Assembly: GCF_949987515.2 (NCBI RefSeq)
Contig: NC_082702.1
Location: forward strand, 50,065,600 to 50,129,599
Source of the DNA: Delphinus delphis
Taxonomy: Eukaryota > Chordata > Mammalia > Artiodactyla > Delphinidae
Reading direction: 5' to 3'
Length of the DNA stretch: 64,000 bases
A program made the position numbers and the translations under genes. Shown piece by piece: positions 41,881-53,879 of this stretch (position 1 is the first letter of the stretch; each line of letters begins with the position of its first letter). The notes beneath the pieces were generated by a model. It did no database searches. It had not been told where the DNA came from and saw only the letters and a program-made list of their open reading frames with translations.

Positions 41881-43160
41881 GAGAGAGGAAAGGGGGAAAA
41901 TGAGATTTTTAAGACAGTTAAAATTATAACGCATTCAAATGTTTAAAAATGCCACACAAGCTAGTCATTAAAATTCCCATTTTAAGTTTAAAACAAAAAA
42001 TAGTAAGGCCGAAAAACGCTCAAACTTTGGATTCTGGTGGTAGAATATTAAATCATAATGAAATACTTAACATTTGGGTTTTTTTTTTTTAATGTTAGGA
42101 GTATGTATAATAGTTAAGAATGCATTTATTTTAGTAGGGAAAAAATAGAGGTGAGGAATATACAGATGGATCATCATGTAACATGAATTAGGCTAGAGGA
42201 AATATTTTCTGGTCAAGTTGAGAAATAGCTGAGGAGGAAAAATGACAGATCTTAAAATAGGTGTAGTATATTAGATATCTGCGAAAATGGGCCAAATAGA
42301 TTGCCTCCATTAAAGTTGTATTGGGTGTTCGAATCTCGGGTTACCTGGAAGGCAACTGTACTTCCTATATTTAACCAGGCTTTTTATAAACCACTGCTCT
42401 TAACACCTCAAGCTGACAGCTACATCCTGGGTGGTTATTTAATACCGAGTTTGACTTTTCTTCACTTTGAGGGTCCTCAAAATAGACAGAAGACCAGAAA
42501 GGAGCCTTTTAAAAGTCTGGCACTATAGTCAAATCCTTTTCTGCAGAGCGACTGTGAACAGCCCCAAATGTGAGAGAAAAATAAGGCAGCGTATGGAAAG
42601 CATTTCCGAAAGTCCTTTCCACATCTTAAAATCAAGGAAGAAAGAAAAGAAAAGAAAAGAGAAAAATTAGCCATTCCTCTCTGAAAGGGTACCTCTCTGG
42701 ATAGTTGCGCTGCCTTATGCAGAAAGAGGAAGAGTAGCCATGGTCCAGGTTGGCTGGTAGGTGATCTCCACTTAATCCTGAATCCGAGCTTCAGTTCACC
42801 TGAAGGATTGAAATGCTGAATCCAAAATGTCATGGCTGTTCTCGAACCCCTAAGCGTTGTGGGAAATGGGCGTCGCCAGGACTCCTAGTTGTGGGACCTG
42901 CAAAGAGAATTCCCGCTAGGACTACGGGGTGCCAGCTGGCTTAGAAAAAGCCAAAAAAGTACGGTTCTGTTTCTAACAATTGACACCACGCTTTCTTCCA
43001 AAGTAGATTTAAAGTGACTCACAAGGGAATCGTACTCTATGCGGAAAAGACAATTAGACGTATTTATTTTACGTTTCAAACAATATACCAGAAACTAGAA
43101 TAAAAAATGAGATGAATATACCGAGAACAAAGATAAATTATTTCTGTCTACCAGCATTAA
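41881..43160. other. Unique, AT-rich sequence
   Basis: Nothing recognised except a (GAAAA)-type tract at 42641-42667. Confidence 0.5.
42641..42667 (+). repeat. (GAAAA)n microsatellite
   Basis: 'gaaagaaaagaaaagaaaag' and continuation. Confidence 0.8.
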
Positions 43161-43316
43161 ATTTAACTGAGTTTGGGACTTCCCTGGGAGTCCAGTGGTT
43201 AAGACTCTGCGCTTCCACTGAAGGGGATGCGGGTTCGATCCCTGGTCGGGGAACTAAGATCCCGCGTGCCGTGCAGCACGGCCAGAAAATTAAAAAGCAA
43301 AACATTTAACTGAGTT
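43161..43316 (+). mobile_element. CHR-1-like tRNA-derived SINE with TSD
   Basis: TSD ATTTAACTGAGTT at 43161-43173 and 43304-43316. Element about 130 bp: 'gggacttccctgggagtcc', 'gcgcttccactgaagggg', B-box-like 'gggttcgatccctggtcgg', 'gatcccgcgtgcc', then a short A-rich tail. Confidence 0.92.
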
Positions 43317-43432
43317 CCCTGGGAGTCTACAACAAAAAATTCTCTTTAACCAATAAAAAGAAGTGTAGATGCATACCAACAAACCCTTATCCTGGAATAA
43401 TCCTAAGAATTTATCAGGTAGACCCCTATTTG

Positions 43433-43451
43433 TTAAAAAAAAAAAAAAAAA
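43433..43451 (+). repeat. Poly(A) tract
   Basis: A run of about 18 A with no element visible upstream whose tail it could be. Confidence 0.7.
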
Positions 43452-43658
43452 GAAAGACTCAGATAACGATACGAGCTCTTAGAATAGAGTTGACTAAAGA
43501 TAGAACATTCTTCTATCTGTCATGCATGCCTTATTTTTTACCTAGAGTAAAAATAGTGTGTAATATTAAACTATAAGTGAAGGGACCCATTTCTGCAAAA
43601 AGTTAAAGAATATATAGGCCCCGTTCATTACCAACGTGCCAACTTTCTGTGATTGGAA

Positions 43659-43704
43659 AAGAAAGGGAGGGAGGGAAGGAGGGTGGAAGGAAGGAAGAAA
43701 GAAA
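43659..43704 (+). repeat. Purine-rich GGAA/GGGA tract
   Basis: 'aaagggagggagggaagga' then 'ggaaggaaggaagaaagaaa'. Confidence 0.8.
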
Positions 43705-44239
43705 TTAATCCACGGGTTTTAGAGTAAGACCACAGGCATGGTAGTCACTCACATGAAAATGAGTGACACTCATCTCTGTCCCCCTACATGGAAGTAGGCT
43801 GCCATATTACCTCTGAAGAAAATTAGCATTTTTCTTTAAAACCAAAGGCAGAGGAGGAGGGAGAGGGGGCAGGGCGCAGGGGAAGAGGGAGTACGGAATC
43901 CGCTTGAAGTCAACAATTCTGACTGATTATTTAAAACAAAGACCGATCTCTCAATCCATAGAAGAAAAGCCCCACATCTCTGGTATAGCATCTGCTCTTG
44001 AGGAATTCACTTGGACATACAATTGAAAATATACCTTTAAGTACTTGAGTGACTTTCGGAAATCTTGGTGTTATTTAGTAGTTTTCACGTAAGTGTTGGA
44101 GAATATCAGATTAACACAAGACTTACTTCTAATATAATTTAGCTAACAAGCTCAGCAGAATTTTAAACCCACTCCTAAATCATGATAAAAAATCTGTAAG
44201 ATAGACGTGTTTGTCTTCTGTTTCCTCACGATAATAACC
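43705..44239. other. Unique non-coding sequence
   Basis: A purine-rich part lies at about 43848-43895. Nothing else recognised. Confidence 0.5.
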
Positions 44240-44435
44240 ATCTTAGGTAACATTTGTTGGAGCACTTACTCTGTGCTAAGGGCTTTCTGGGCATTATTTT
44301 ATTTAATCTTTATTGTAACTTCATAAGTGGCATCTAATAAACTGAATCATGTAATTATTTAAATGACCTGGTGATACAGCCCAGCTCGCTGGCCAGCAAT
44401 TCTAGGGGTCAGGCTTCCTGATTCAAATTGGTCCT
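44240..44435 (-). mobile_element. MIR-like SINE, diverged
   Basis: 'gttggagcacttactctgtg', 'ctaagggctttctgggcatt', 'atttaatctttattgtaac'. Confidence 0.55.
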
Positions 44436-44694
44436 GGTCCTAGCTTGCCTTGGTGCTGCTTGGGAGCAACGGCCCACCCCAGCTTAAATGCCAGTGGGGA
44501 TAACTCTGGGGCTTTCAGTTGGCTGGTTCTTCCAGGATAGTGGCAGTGATTCCAGGAATCTTCAGGGAGTCTCATTTCATCAGCCAGATGCAGAGAAAAT
44601 GAATAGGAGGAAACTGGGGACAGGGGGACCATCCATCCCTACTTCTGAAGAGTCTTCACAATTGTCTCTATCACAGCCAGTATTACCGTAGAGT

Positions 44695-44815
44695 GTTACT
44701 ACATTATGTCCTCCTCCTCACAGATGATAAAACTGTAAAAAAGCATAGAGTTGAAGGGACTTTTCCAAGGTCACGTGGCGTGTAAGTGGCAGAAGTCTGT
44801 CTAATGCAGGCTAGC
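44695..44815 (-). mobile_element. MIR SINE fragment
   Basis: 'cctcacagatgataaaactg', 'ttccaaggtcacgtggcgtg', 'taagtggcagaagtctg'. Confidence 0.65.
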
Positions 44816-45502
44816 TTATCCATCTCAAGAAGAAAGGTATGCCAAGGAGGATGATTACGGAATCATCACGAATGTGAACACTTGTAATTACTCTTGTAAT
44901 TTTCTTTAAGCTCATCCCATGGGGTGTTGTGAAGCATTATTAGATTGTGATTATAAATGTATTTGGCCAGGCATTTCTCTTTTGCTCTGTGGCTGCTTCT
45001 TCTCTAGAGGACTTGGCCTCTGGAGAAACCATCTTTCCTAAGTTCGTTTGCTGGAGATGAAGCTCTGGGAGCATCACTTCCCTTCCCAACATCTGTGCTT
45101 CCTTGGTCTGTAAAGTCGACGGATGAAGCTCAATGACCTTCCAGGGAAGAAGGCATGCAGGCTGATTGCAGACAGCCTGAGATCAATGTGCAAGTTACTG
45201 AGTAGCCATTGTGATAGTTACTGAATGGACGAATGAATGAATAAACGAATGGATGGATGAATGACTAGGTCTTCTAAGACTTCTTAGATAAGTAATTTGA
45301 GGAAACTGGCCCAGAATGTCTAAGCCAACATTCTCATGGCACACACCGGTTTCTTTCTTCACCCTTCTTGGATGCCATGTTCTTAAGGTTTTTTTCTCTC
45401 CAAATAAATGGTTTTTATTTAATTCAAATTCATTTCATGTGTCAACCAGGCTTTGAATTTCTTTTTTGAAAGCAACTTTCCTTGCATGCCCTTTCTTTTC
45501 CC
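44816..45502. other. Unique sequence with GAAT repeat
   Basis: (GAAT)/(GGAT) tract at about 45223-45264, possibly the end of a decayed L2. Nothing else recognised. Confidence 0.5.
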
Positions 45503-45955
45503 CCCAGTTTTATTGAGGGATAATTGACCAGTAAAATTGTATATATTTAAAGTATACCATGTGATGATTTGATATATATATATATACATTATGAAATGAT
45601 TACCACAATCAAGTTAATTCACACATCCATCACCTCACATCGTTACCATGTGTGTGTGTGTGTGTGTGTGTGCGCGTGTGCAAGCTTAAGATCTACTCTC
45701 TTTGCAAATTTCAAGTATATAATACAGTATTATTAACTATAGTCTCCATGCTGTCCATTAAATCTTCAGAACTTCTTCATCTTATAACTGAAAGTTTGTA
45801 CCGTTTGACCAACATCTTCCCATTTCCCCTACCCCTCAAGCCCTGGCAACTACCATTCTACTTTCCGTTTCTGTGAGTTCAATTTTACTTTTTAGATGCC
45901 ACATATAAGGGATACTATACAGCATTTGTTTTTCTCTGTCTGGTTTATTTCACTT
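45503..45955 (-). mobile_element. L1 LINE 3' end, older copy
   Basis: Antisense: 'agttttattgagggataatt', 'aagtataccatgtgatgat', 'cactatagtctccatgctg' in outline, ending 'tgtctggtttatttcactta'. Contains (TA)n at about 45571 and (TG)n at 45649-45680. Confidence 0.8.
45649..45680. repeat. (TG)n microsatellite inside L1
   Basis: About 12 TG units then 'gcgcgtgtgc'. Confidence 0.85.
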
Positions 45956-46964
45956 ATGAATGTTTTAATTATAACCAAAAACATGGAAACTGGGCATTTT
46001 AATGGGTGACCACAGCCTTGACGCAAATAAATGCATTGTTTTGGTTATGTTTTTTTGAAGAAGAGAAAAGAGGTCTTGTCCCTCCTGACTGGGGCCTCTG
46101 AGTTGGGCAGCGCGGACGAGAATACCTCTAAGGCACCTTCTTGTAGATCATGACTGGGAGCTGTACTAGCTCAGCCGATGGGTACTAACTGCTGTGTCCT
46201 GCAGTGTCCCTTGTCTGCTGGGGTGATATTGCTGTGCCCGGGGATGAGTGCTGCCCAGAAAGAACTCACTGTTTATACTGTCCAAGAATGCACAAGCAAA
46301 AAGGAAGCCTTTCCTTGGAGGACTTAATCCCAGGAGTTTGAGGAGAGAGTCTTAGACATTTGCTGAAGGTGATACACAACGTGGTAGGTGGCCCATGACC
46401 CCAGGTTTGGGTAAAGCAGGACTTTCCACAGTGCCTTTGAACCCTGTCCTTCTATACAGGATGGGGGGTCTTGTGATACTGCTTATGTTACGGCTGCATG
46501 ACGATATAGAAAGAGCAGGGATGTTCTTCGGCCAGTATCTACCAGGGTGCACTTACTGGTATTAGAATATCAGATGCTTCCACACTCTTTGACGGACAGT
46601 CCTGCCTCACGCCCCTCGGGTGCCCACATACCCCCAGGATTCCTGGGTGATTCGTTACCTGAAGGCGTAATGCCTGCTTTGGTCGGGGAAGGGGAACCTT
46701 CAGAACCCTGCTCCAGGGACAGGACCAGCGTCCATTCATATTGGTCAGTGCTGTCTGCTCGCTGTGTTCAGTGTCGTCGCTGATCAAGGACGTGGGAAGA
46801 ATTGCCGAAACACGACGGGTTCCCGTCCCACTCCACCACTTAATAGCCTTGGGACCTCGGCTTAGCTCCCTGGGTCTTTCCTCCTCTACCTACTGGGCAT
46901 AGTGATAATTACTACAGCATCATGGGATGGTTCTCAGGACCAATTGAAGAGGAAAACACATACC
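45956..46964. other. Unique non-coding sequence
   Basis: No repeat recognised over 1 kb; the frames at 46539-46787 overlap on both strands. Confidence 0.45.
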
Positions 46965-47209
46965 AAGAATAACACTTTTCTGGGCCTCCCTGGCGGCGCA
47001 GTGGTTGAGAGTCCGCCTGCCGATGCAGGGGACGCGGGTTCGTGCCCCGGTCCAGGAGGATCCCACGTGCCGCGGAGCGGCTGGGCCCCTGAGCCATGGC
47101 CGCTGAGCCTGCGCGTCTGGAGCCTGTGCTCCGCAGCGGAAGAGGCCACAGCGGTGAGAGGCCCGCGTACCGCAAAAAAAAAAAAAAAAAAAGAATAACA
47201 CTTTTCTGG
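46965..47209 (+). mobile_element. CHR-type SINE, short form, youngest-looking copy
   Basis: Perfect 19-bp TSD AAGAATAACACTTTTCTGG at 46965-46983 and 47191-47209. Full-length element from 'gcctccctggcggcgcagtg' to 'gaggcccgcgtaccgc' and 19 uninterrupted A. Long pure tail and intact TSD suggest recent insertion. Confidence 0.95.
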
Positions 47210-48089
47210 CGTATCGTGGGTCTGACAGAAATGGTCACCTTTAAATTTTATGACAAATTCCCCCTGAGAAGAGAAGGCTTCACTCACAACTCCTGTGTTT
47301 GAAAAGTCTCAAAACTCACGCCATCTTCAGCCTTCTGTTTGAAGAAGGGAAGGACAGTGGGAAGTGGGGGGAGAGAATATGTGCAGCAGAGGCGAGGATC
47401 CCAGGAAACCTGGACCTTGACAAATAAGGACGTTGAGCACATGTGCTTTTTCTCCCTTTCCAGTCGGCCCCATTGCTTCAGGTGGCGAAGCAGATGTCAC
47501 ATTTGTGAACAATTCTGTTCACTTTTAAGACTCAGTTTATTTCGTGTGGATTTGGAACAAAGAAAAATCAATGAGATGAACAGCTTTGGGAGGCAGAGTG
47601 AAGGCAGTTGAGAAAGGACAGAACTCCATAGGAATCGTAGAGATTATTCAGGAGGCTGTGAAGTTTACTCAGCCTGGAATTCTAAAAAAAAAAAAAAAAA
47701 AAAATGATTAGTTAGGCAGTAGTTTACCTTAGACCATGGACGTTAGCCAAAACAGACTGTCAAACCCAGGAGAAAAGTAGGGGGAAGGGATTATTTTTAG
47801 TGTTCGGAGAAAGCTTTAATATTCCCGTGAGAGTTTTGTTAGTCATTGGCACTCAGTACCAATTGGGTAAATTTTAGGGTTTTTTTTTTTTTTAACACCC
47901 TTCAGTGTCACCCTGTTTGTTAATTCGTTTTTCCATTAAATCACAGTTCAGCGACTTCTTTACCTAGATTTAAGGTAGTGGGGGCCAGGAATTAAATATA
48001 AGCTGAGAAACGTAGCCCCAGGTCATTCTCAGTTCTTGGTAGTCTTCACCCACACTGAACAGTGCTGACCTGTAGCCAGCAGGATCTTG
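47210..48089. other. Unique sequence with homopolymers
   Basis: A21 at 47684-47704 and T14 at 47880-47893, neither joined to a visible retroposon. Nothing else recognised. Confidence 0.5.
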
Positions 48090-48487
48090 CGGAAATCAGA
48101 GTATGTGAATTCTAGGCTAGGCCATGAAAGACGCTGATGCTTTGGCCTTACTCTCTCTGGGATCATTCACTCTGGGAGAAGCCAGCTGCTGTGCTGTAAG
48201 GACGCTCAAGCAGCCCTGTGGGGAGGAACTGAGACCTCCTGCCAACTGCCATGTGATGAGCCATCTTAGGAGCTGATTCTCCAGCCTCGCCAGGCCTTCA
48301 GGTGACCGCAGACCCAGCTGTCATCTTAACCTGAACTACATTTGAGACCCTGAACCAGAACCACCAAGCTGAACTGCTTCCACATTTCTGACCCACACAA
48401 GCTGTATGAGAGAACAAACGCTTAAAATTGTTCCAGCCCGCTTAGCTTTGGGATAATTTGTTACACAGCAATAGATAACTAATACAG
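48090..48487 (+). mobile_element. MLT1-type ERVL-MaLR LTR
   Basis: 'ctaggccatgaaagacgctg', 'ccatcttaggagctgattct', 'acccacacaagctgtatgag', 'ataatttgttacacagcaat', ending 'agataactaatacag'. Confidence 0.82.
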
Positions 48488-49799
48488 TTGGGAAAATGAT
48501 CTTTAGCTGCCCAGTCAGAGTCCAAGTTATTGACTGTTTATTCAGTACTACTTAGTTCCAAGTGAATGAAAAGTGAGTTAAATATTGGGTCTCCCCCCAC
48601 CCGCCCATTTAGAGTGAGGTTTGCTTTGGCATGTGACCTTGCTTCTGGACCTCTTCCCTGATCGGTTTGTAGTGTGAAGTGTTAATATGGCAAAGACCGT
48701 CCAGAGCCCCAGCTGCATGAGCCTGTGGAGACCGTTAAAGTCTACAGATCGTTAAGGTTGAACTGTTTAACAAATAGTTGGGTTAATCCTGTCAAAGCGC
48801 CGTATTATATATATTTAAATTTATTTTAGTGTACGTCTTTCTAAAATGTACTACCCGCTTCTCTGCCGTGTCAGACAGAATACATTTGGTAGCCTTGGTG
48901 ACTCTGGATTACTTATTGTGAGGTGTGTAGGGTGACTCTGAAGCCAAAGGGGCAAGCGGCACCGGGCATAGACACACCCTATGGATAAGGATGCGGACAT
49001 TCGCCCCTGCAGCGGCCCTGGAGGCCTTCTCCATGCCCTCTCCTGTGCCAGCCTGTTGTCTGCTCTTCACCCATTCCCTGAAGGAAAACATAACTGACCT
49101 CGTGACCGTCAGAGCCCCGTGCTGTAGTAGACCTTCTGCTGAACGGTCTGGCTGCCCCTTCCCAAACTTGTGTCAGTCTTCTCCCACCTTCACGATGTTC
49201 CCCTCTTATTAGTTAATTAACGTTTCAAACTCTTAAGATGCAATTAATACTAAAATTTATCTTTAAATCAATTCAGAGTTTCATTAACTTTGTTTTAAAA
49301 GGAAATTTTCTCTCACCATCATAAAGGGAAAATCAGTATGACTTGCCAAAAAAAAAAAAAAAGAAAAAGATAAGGATGAAACTACATACCATGAAAATAG
49401 AACAATATTGTTAATTCCATGTAGCTGTTATTACCAGAGAAGATTCTAAGCCCAAGGCCTGTCTTCTCTTTGTGTAAATGAGACTAGCAACTTGCAGAGA
49501 GGCATTGAAGATAAACTCGAACCAAACTAAGATTCTTTTCAATCGCAAGGATTGATCAAGACAGAAGGAATAACTGTCTCATCGAAATGATTTAGTGTGG
49601 GGTCCGTGAGCCAGCTTTGCTCGTCTGTAGCTTGGTAGGCTCGGTCACTGCCTCAGATCCGAAGCAGGCTTCCCCCAAGTGTGCTTCATTTGCGATGCCA
49701 GTGTCTTTAGACTTGTCGACATCATTCCAAGCATCACCTCTGCAGATTTGCAGGGTCGCATCCACCTTGGGTACTATCCGCTTAGCTTGGCGATTGAGA
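48488..49799. other. Unique, AT-rich sequence
   Basis: A run of about 15 A at 49349-49363. No repeat or exon recognised. Confidence 0.45.
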
Positions 49800-49965
49800 A
49801 GTCTGTCTTTGGTTCAAATCCTGTCGCTTCTCGCTGTGTGATTCTGAGTCAATTGATGGACCTCTCTGAGCCCATTGGGAAATGGAGACGATCGTATACA
49901 TTCACCAGGTTATTGTGAGGGTCAAGGGTGATGATGTATAGAAGACACTGGCGTTTGGTGTAAAG
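49800..49965 (+). mobile_element. MIR SINE
   Basis: 'ggttcaaatcctgtcgcttc', 'cgctgtgtgattctgagtca', 'gacctctctgagcccattgg', 'ttattgtgagggtcaaggg'. Confidence 0.75.
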
Positions 49966-50689
49966 AGGATACGTCTAAGTTGCCCTAAGTGCGTCGCTCA
50001 TTATTTGAAGATTCTGTGGTCAAGTTTTGGGGAAAGAATCTTCTTCCCAGACCTGCATTTTCTCTCTCAAAAAAGGCAGAAAAAGCTCCTGGTGCAAACG
50101 AAACCCAGGGCCACAGTGTAGGTGTGTTGAGTCCCCAGTTCTTGTTGCCTCCCTAGCTAGGAGTTAGGACAGCTGCTTCTATTTGTGTCAGTCACTGCAT
50201 TCCCACTTTCGATTCAAGACCGTACAAGTTGTTTATTGTTGCCAGCAGAACATTCCTGGCTGATCTGAGTACTTTCTTCCATGAGGACATCGTGATGCTT
50301 AGTGCTGATTAAGGGAAGAAACATGAAGAAGTGTTAGAACAGGTACCTTTTCATGTAATGCCAAGGGATTTTGAAGGAGGGCAGGGTAGGGAAATAAGAA
50401 GGTGCCAAGCTCATTGAGAAGTGAATTCCTAAGAGTGAATTGACCGTCCCTGAAGAGCCAGGCCGGATGCAGTGTTCTCCTCTGTTCCTAATGGGCAGGC
50501 TCTCTTCTTCCATTCTCATCTCTCTCTGTTCCTTTTTTCTTTGCTGCCATTGAGGATGGAGCCCTTCGTGATACCCCAAGCCAATGAGAATTTGGTTTCT
50601 AAGCCTCTTACAAACTGTATCTACCACAGGCAGTGGGTGGAGGGCACCTGCTGACGAGTGAAGCACTAACCTGGGTCCTCACTGAGTCT
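49966..50689. other. Unique non-coding sequence
   Basis: Nothing recognised. A frame on the minus strand (50334-50666) has no known domain. Confidence 0.5.
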
Positions 50690-50800
50690 GGACAGTGAAC
50701 TCTCCACCAAGTCCCCATTCTGTGGCTGAGGAAATGGAAACTCGGGGAGGTTAAGCCACATGCTCACAGCCATTTGCAGAGGCAGAGCAGAAACGTGAAC
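50690..50800 (-). mobile_element. MIR SINE fragment
   Basis: 'ccccattctgtggctgagga', 'aaatggaaactcggggaggt', 'taagccacatgctcacagcc'. Confidence 0.65.
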
Positions 50801-51170
50801 CTTATTAATTTCCTACTGCTGCCGTAACAAGTTACCACCGACTTAAGTGGTTTAAAACAACAGACCTTGATTATCTCACAGTTCTGGAGGTCACAAGTTT
50901 GCCGTGAGTCTGACAGAGCTGAAGTCAAGGCATCGGGAGGAGCGGTTCCATTTGGAAGATTGAGGGAAGGACCCGTTCCTTCCACCTTCCGGGTTCTAAA
51001 GGCTGCTGGCATTTCTTGGCTCCTGGACACATGCCTCCAATCTCTGCTTCTGTCTTCACATCTCCTTCTCTGACTCCGACCCTCCTAGCTCCCTCTTACA
51101 GACCCTTGTGACTACATTGACACGCCTGAATAGCTCAGGATAATCCCTGTACCTCGAAGTTCTCAAGTTT
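50801..51170 (-). mobile_element. LTR-like element (probable ERVL-MaLR)
   Basis: 'cctactgctgccgtaacaag', 'aaaacaacagaccttgatta', 'ctcacagttctggaggtcac', 'ggcatttcttggctcctgg', 'ctctgcttctgtcttcacat'. The right-hand end is poorly defined. Confidence 0.65.
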
Positions 51171-52271
51171 GTCCCACGTTAACGTCCCTCTTGCCACGTG
51201 TGTATCATGTTCGTAGGTTCTGGGGATTAGGACGTGGGCACCCTTGGCGGTACGTTCTTCAGCTTAACACACTCTTCCCAATCTCACAAGCAGGAGGGGA
51301 TGCCTCCAGCGGCCTGGGGGTTTTGTGTCTGCATCTCCCCTCCAAGAACAGATATGTGTCCTTGTCTGTGGCCAAGCGCCAAGATCCTGGCCTCAGGGTC
51401 CAACACTGTGCTTCAGACTCCCAGGTCCAGGGAATGTACTTGGCCTGTGTAGGACGTGAGACTTCTTGAGGTGAGGTGCCTCGCACGCCTGGAAGCATGA
51501 TGGGCTAACGAGAGCCTGGGATTATTTCTTGTTCTCTTCTGATCACAATTATTACATTTTCTTTTCTGTTCCAAAAAGGTTTTCAACTGTGTTTCTAACA
51601 TCGCCACCCAAGAGGTTAAAAGGCTTATCTTTTCCGGACTTGGCTTGTATTAATCCATTAGCAGAACAGGTCAGAGAGAACAGCCTTCATGAAGTCTCAT
51701 CTGCTTGTCTTTATTAATCTGTTTGGATTTTCCTGGCCCATTTCCGCCTAGGTTTAAAAGACCAAATGAGCTTTCAGGGAGAACTCTTTAGGATTTTTTT
51801 GTTTAGTTTTACTTGTCGGATGCCCTCTCGGCTCCCAGACCAACACACACGCCTCTAGTCACCAAGGAGAAATTTGCATTGGCTAAGTCTGTGGTTGGCC
51901 TGCTGTTTTCCTTTCTTCTTTCAGCTACCCCCAGAGTTTCTCTGTGGTTTGTGGTGGGCTCACAGCTCTTGCCGTCAGGACTGTCACCGGTCTAGACAAG
52001 ATTGGTTTGTTTGGAGCAGCTGACACTCTTGTGACATCTGGGTCACCCCTGTTTAGTCTGAGGAAAAGTGCTGATCACCTCCTTGGGCTTTGGAAATCTC
52101 GATGGTTGGCATCTCAGGGTCCTCTTCAAAATCCCACACTCCTTGTTGAATTTAGGTATTAACCCCCTCGGTATGAGGAGAAAGAATTATCAACAAATTG
52201 GGGAGGGAAATAATGCAATAAAGCCAGCCCAAGATAGGCTACCTTAAAAGGAGGTCATTACTGCTTTATTT

Positions 52272-52274
<3 letters not shown>
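51171..52274. other. Unique non-coding sequence
   Basis: No repeat recognised over 1.1 kb. Short frames only. Confidence 0.45.
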
Positions 52275-52357
<83 letters not shown>

Positions 52358-52414
52358 TGGAGGGAGGGAGGGAGGGAGGGAGAGGGAGAGAGAGAGAGAG
52401 GGAGGGAGAGAGAC
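52275..52414 (+). repeat. Composite (TG)21-(AG)n-(GGGA)n microsatellite
   Basis: (TG)21 at 52275-52316, then (AG)n to about 52355, then GGAG/AG blocks to 52414. TG can form Z-DNA and the purine strand can form triplex DNA. Likely polymorphic. Confidence 0.95.
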
Positions 52415-52554
52415 AGGAGGCAAAATACAATGTAAGAAAGATTCTAGAAACCCTACAAGGAAGACAAATCAACAAATAAATGTCAAGGGAGTTTCTCAGA
52501 TTGAAGAACTATCATCCCTGTTTGGTGTCAAATCTGCATTGGCCTTTTCGCTCA

Positions 52555-52685
52555 AGTCATCTGATTTAATCCCCGCGATAAATACAAGGTAGGTTCAGTT
52601 GTTCCCATTTGATAGATCAGGAAACTGAGGTCAAAAGCAGTGAATTGAAATCGCAGAGTCAGGAACTTCTTCCGGTAAGAGCCAA
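52555..52685 (-). mobile_element. MIR SINE fragment
   Basis: 'tctgatttaatccccgcgat', 'tcccatttgatagatcagga', 'aactgaggtcaaaagcag'. Confidence 0.75.
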
Positions 52686-52747
52686 AGGCAGCTTTGTCGC
52701 TGGACTCTACCCTTTCATCTCCCCCCACTCCCCGCCCCCGCTCCTCC

Positions 52748-52900
52748 AATCCTGGTCTGTAGACCACCAACGTCAGCGCTGCAGTAGTCGTCGTTGGAGA
52801 TGCAGAACCTCACGCCAGGCCCAGACCTGCTGAGTCAGAATCTGCATTTTCACAAGCTCCCTGGGTGATGTGCCTGCGCACTGCAGTTTGAGAAGAGCTG
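52748..52900 (+). mobile_element. MER5A-type hAT-Charlie element
   Basis: 'tggtctgtagaccaccaacg', 'gagatgcagaacctcacgcc', 'gacctgctgagtcagaatc', ending 'agtttgagaagagctg'. Confidence 0.78.
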
Positions 52901-52939
52901 TTCCCCCTCCACCGCCGCCTCCAGCTGAGTTGAGTAGAC

Positions 52940-53110
52940 GGTAATTGAGCATCGCCTGTGCACTGAGCCTCTGGTGGGGCTGCAAAGACAGACAATAAGA
53001 CCCAGCCCGTGCCACGAGAAACTCAGAGCCTAGGGCAGCAGACCACCAACCCTGTGGGAGTGGCAGTGCAGTAATAACAGTAGTCACAGGGTGTTCAGAG
53101 AACACAGAGG
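52940..53110 (-). mobile_element. L2 LINE 3' fragment
   Basis: 'gtaattgagcatcgcctgtg', 'gacagacaataagacccagc', 'agaaactcagagcctagggc'. Confidence 0.5.
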
Positions 53111-53179
53111 AGGGGCGATTTACCAGGAGGACTATCTGTTGATGCTTATTCCTGACCTGAGTGGGAGGCCATCATTGAC

Positions 53180-53453
53180 TGGTTGAGAACAGCAGCTCTG
53201 GATTCACACTGTCTGGTTTCAAGTCCTGGTTCTGCTACTTCCCAGCTGTGTGATGTGGGACAAGTTACTTAACCTCTCTGTGCCTTAGTTTCTGTATCAG
53301 TTTCTATATCTGCACAGCAAGCAAGTACTATTATGGTTTTAGGGGAATCATAATAGTATCCCCTTGTTGTACAGATCAAATGAGACGATATCAACACTGG
53401 GGAGGGACCCAACACAGTGGCTGAGACTCAGCTTAACATGTCAGTTGTTATTG
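53180..53453 (+). mobile_element. MIR SINE, near full length
   Basis: 'cagctctggattcacactgt', 'ctggtttcaagtcctggttc', 'gtgatgtgggacaagttact', 'taacctctctgtgccttagt'. Extra sequence around 53300-53360 separates the core from the 3' part. Confidence 0.8.
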
Positions 53454-53589
53454 AAGGCTGAGTACACAACAAACAACAACAAAAGGCCTGGAAGGGTTTA
53501 TACAACAGATGAACAATAGCTCTCCAAATGCAGAAGCACAACTGAGTGTGACAACTGGGAAACACACTGGAACATTTGCATTCCATAAA

Positions 53590-53697
53590 GGGGTATTTCC
53601 CAAGTACCTACTCTGTGCCAAGCACTGTTCTAGGCTCTGAGGATATGAAGTTAAATTTACAAAAAACAGTTCCTACACTTGGAGGCCTCACGGTCAA
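53590..53697 (-). mobile_element. L2 LINE 3' end fragment
   Basis: 'cccaagtacctactctgtgc', 'caagcactgttctaggctct', 'cttggaggcctcacggtcaa'. Confidence 0.7.
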
Positions 53698-53734
53698 GGG
53701 CCAGAAAACCACTGGTCATCTGACATCAGCCATA

Positions 53735-53862
53735 TGTTTACACATTTCCCTCCAAGTACCTCTTTAGCTGCGTCCCACCAATTCTGATACATTGTATTTT
53801 CATTCTCAGTCATTCGAAATATTTCCCGTGTGATTTCTTCTTTGACCTTCACATATTTATTG
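53735..53862 (-). mobile_element. L1 ORF2 internal fragment
   Basis: 'ccctccaagtacctctttag', 'tgcgtcccaccaattctgat', 'tgtgatttcttctttgacc' are antisense of an internal L1 ORF2 region. Isolated fragment, frame broken. Confidence 0.65.
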
Positions 53863-53879
53863 TAGCATTTACTCATTTG

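Noticed and set aside
47684..47704. A21 tract as the tail of a processed pseudogene
   Set aside because: No AATAAA just upstream, no TSD found and no recognisable gene sequence before it.
52278..52592. 104-codon frame beginning with alternating Cys-Val
   Set aside because: Translation of the (TG)n/(AG)n microsatellite.
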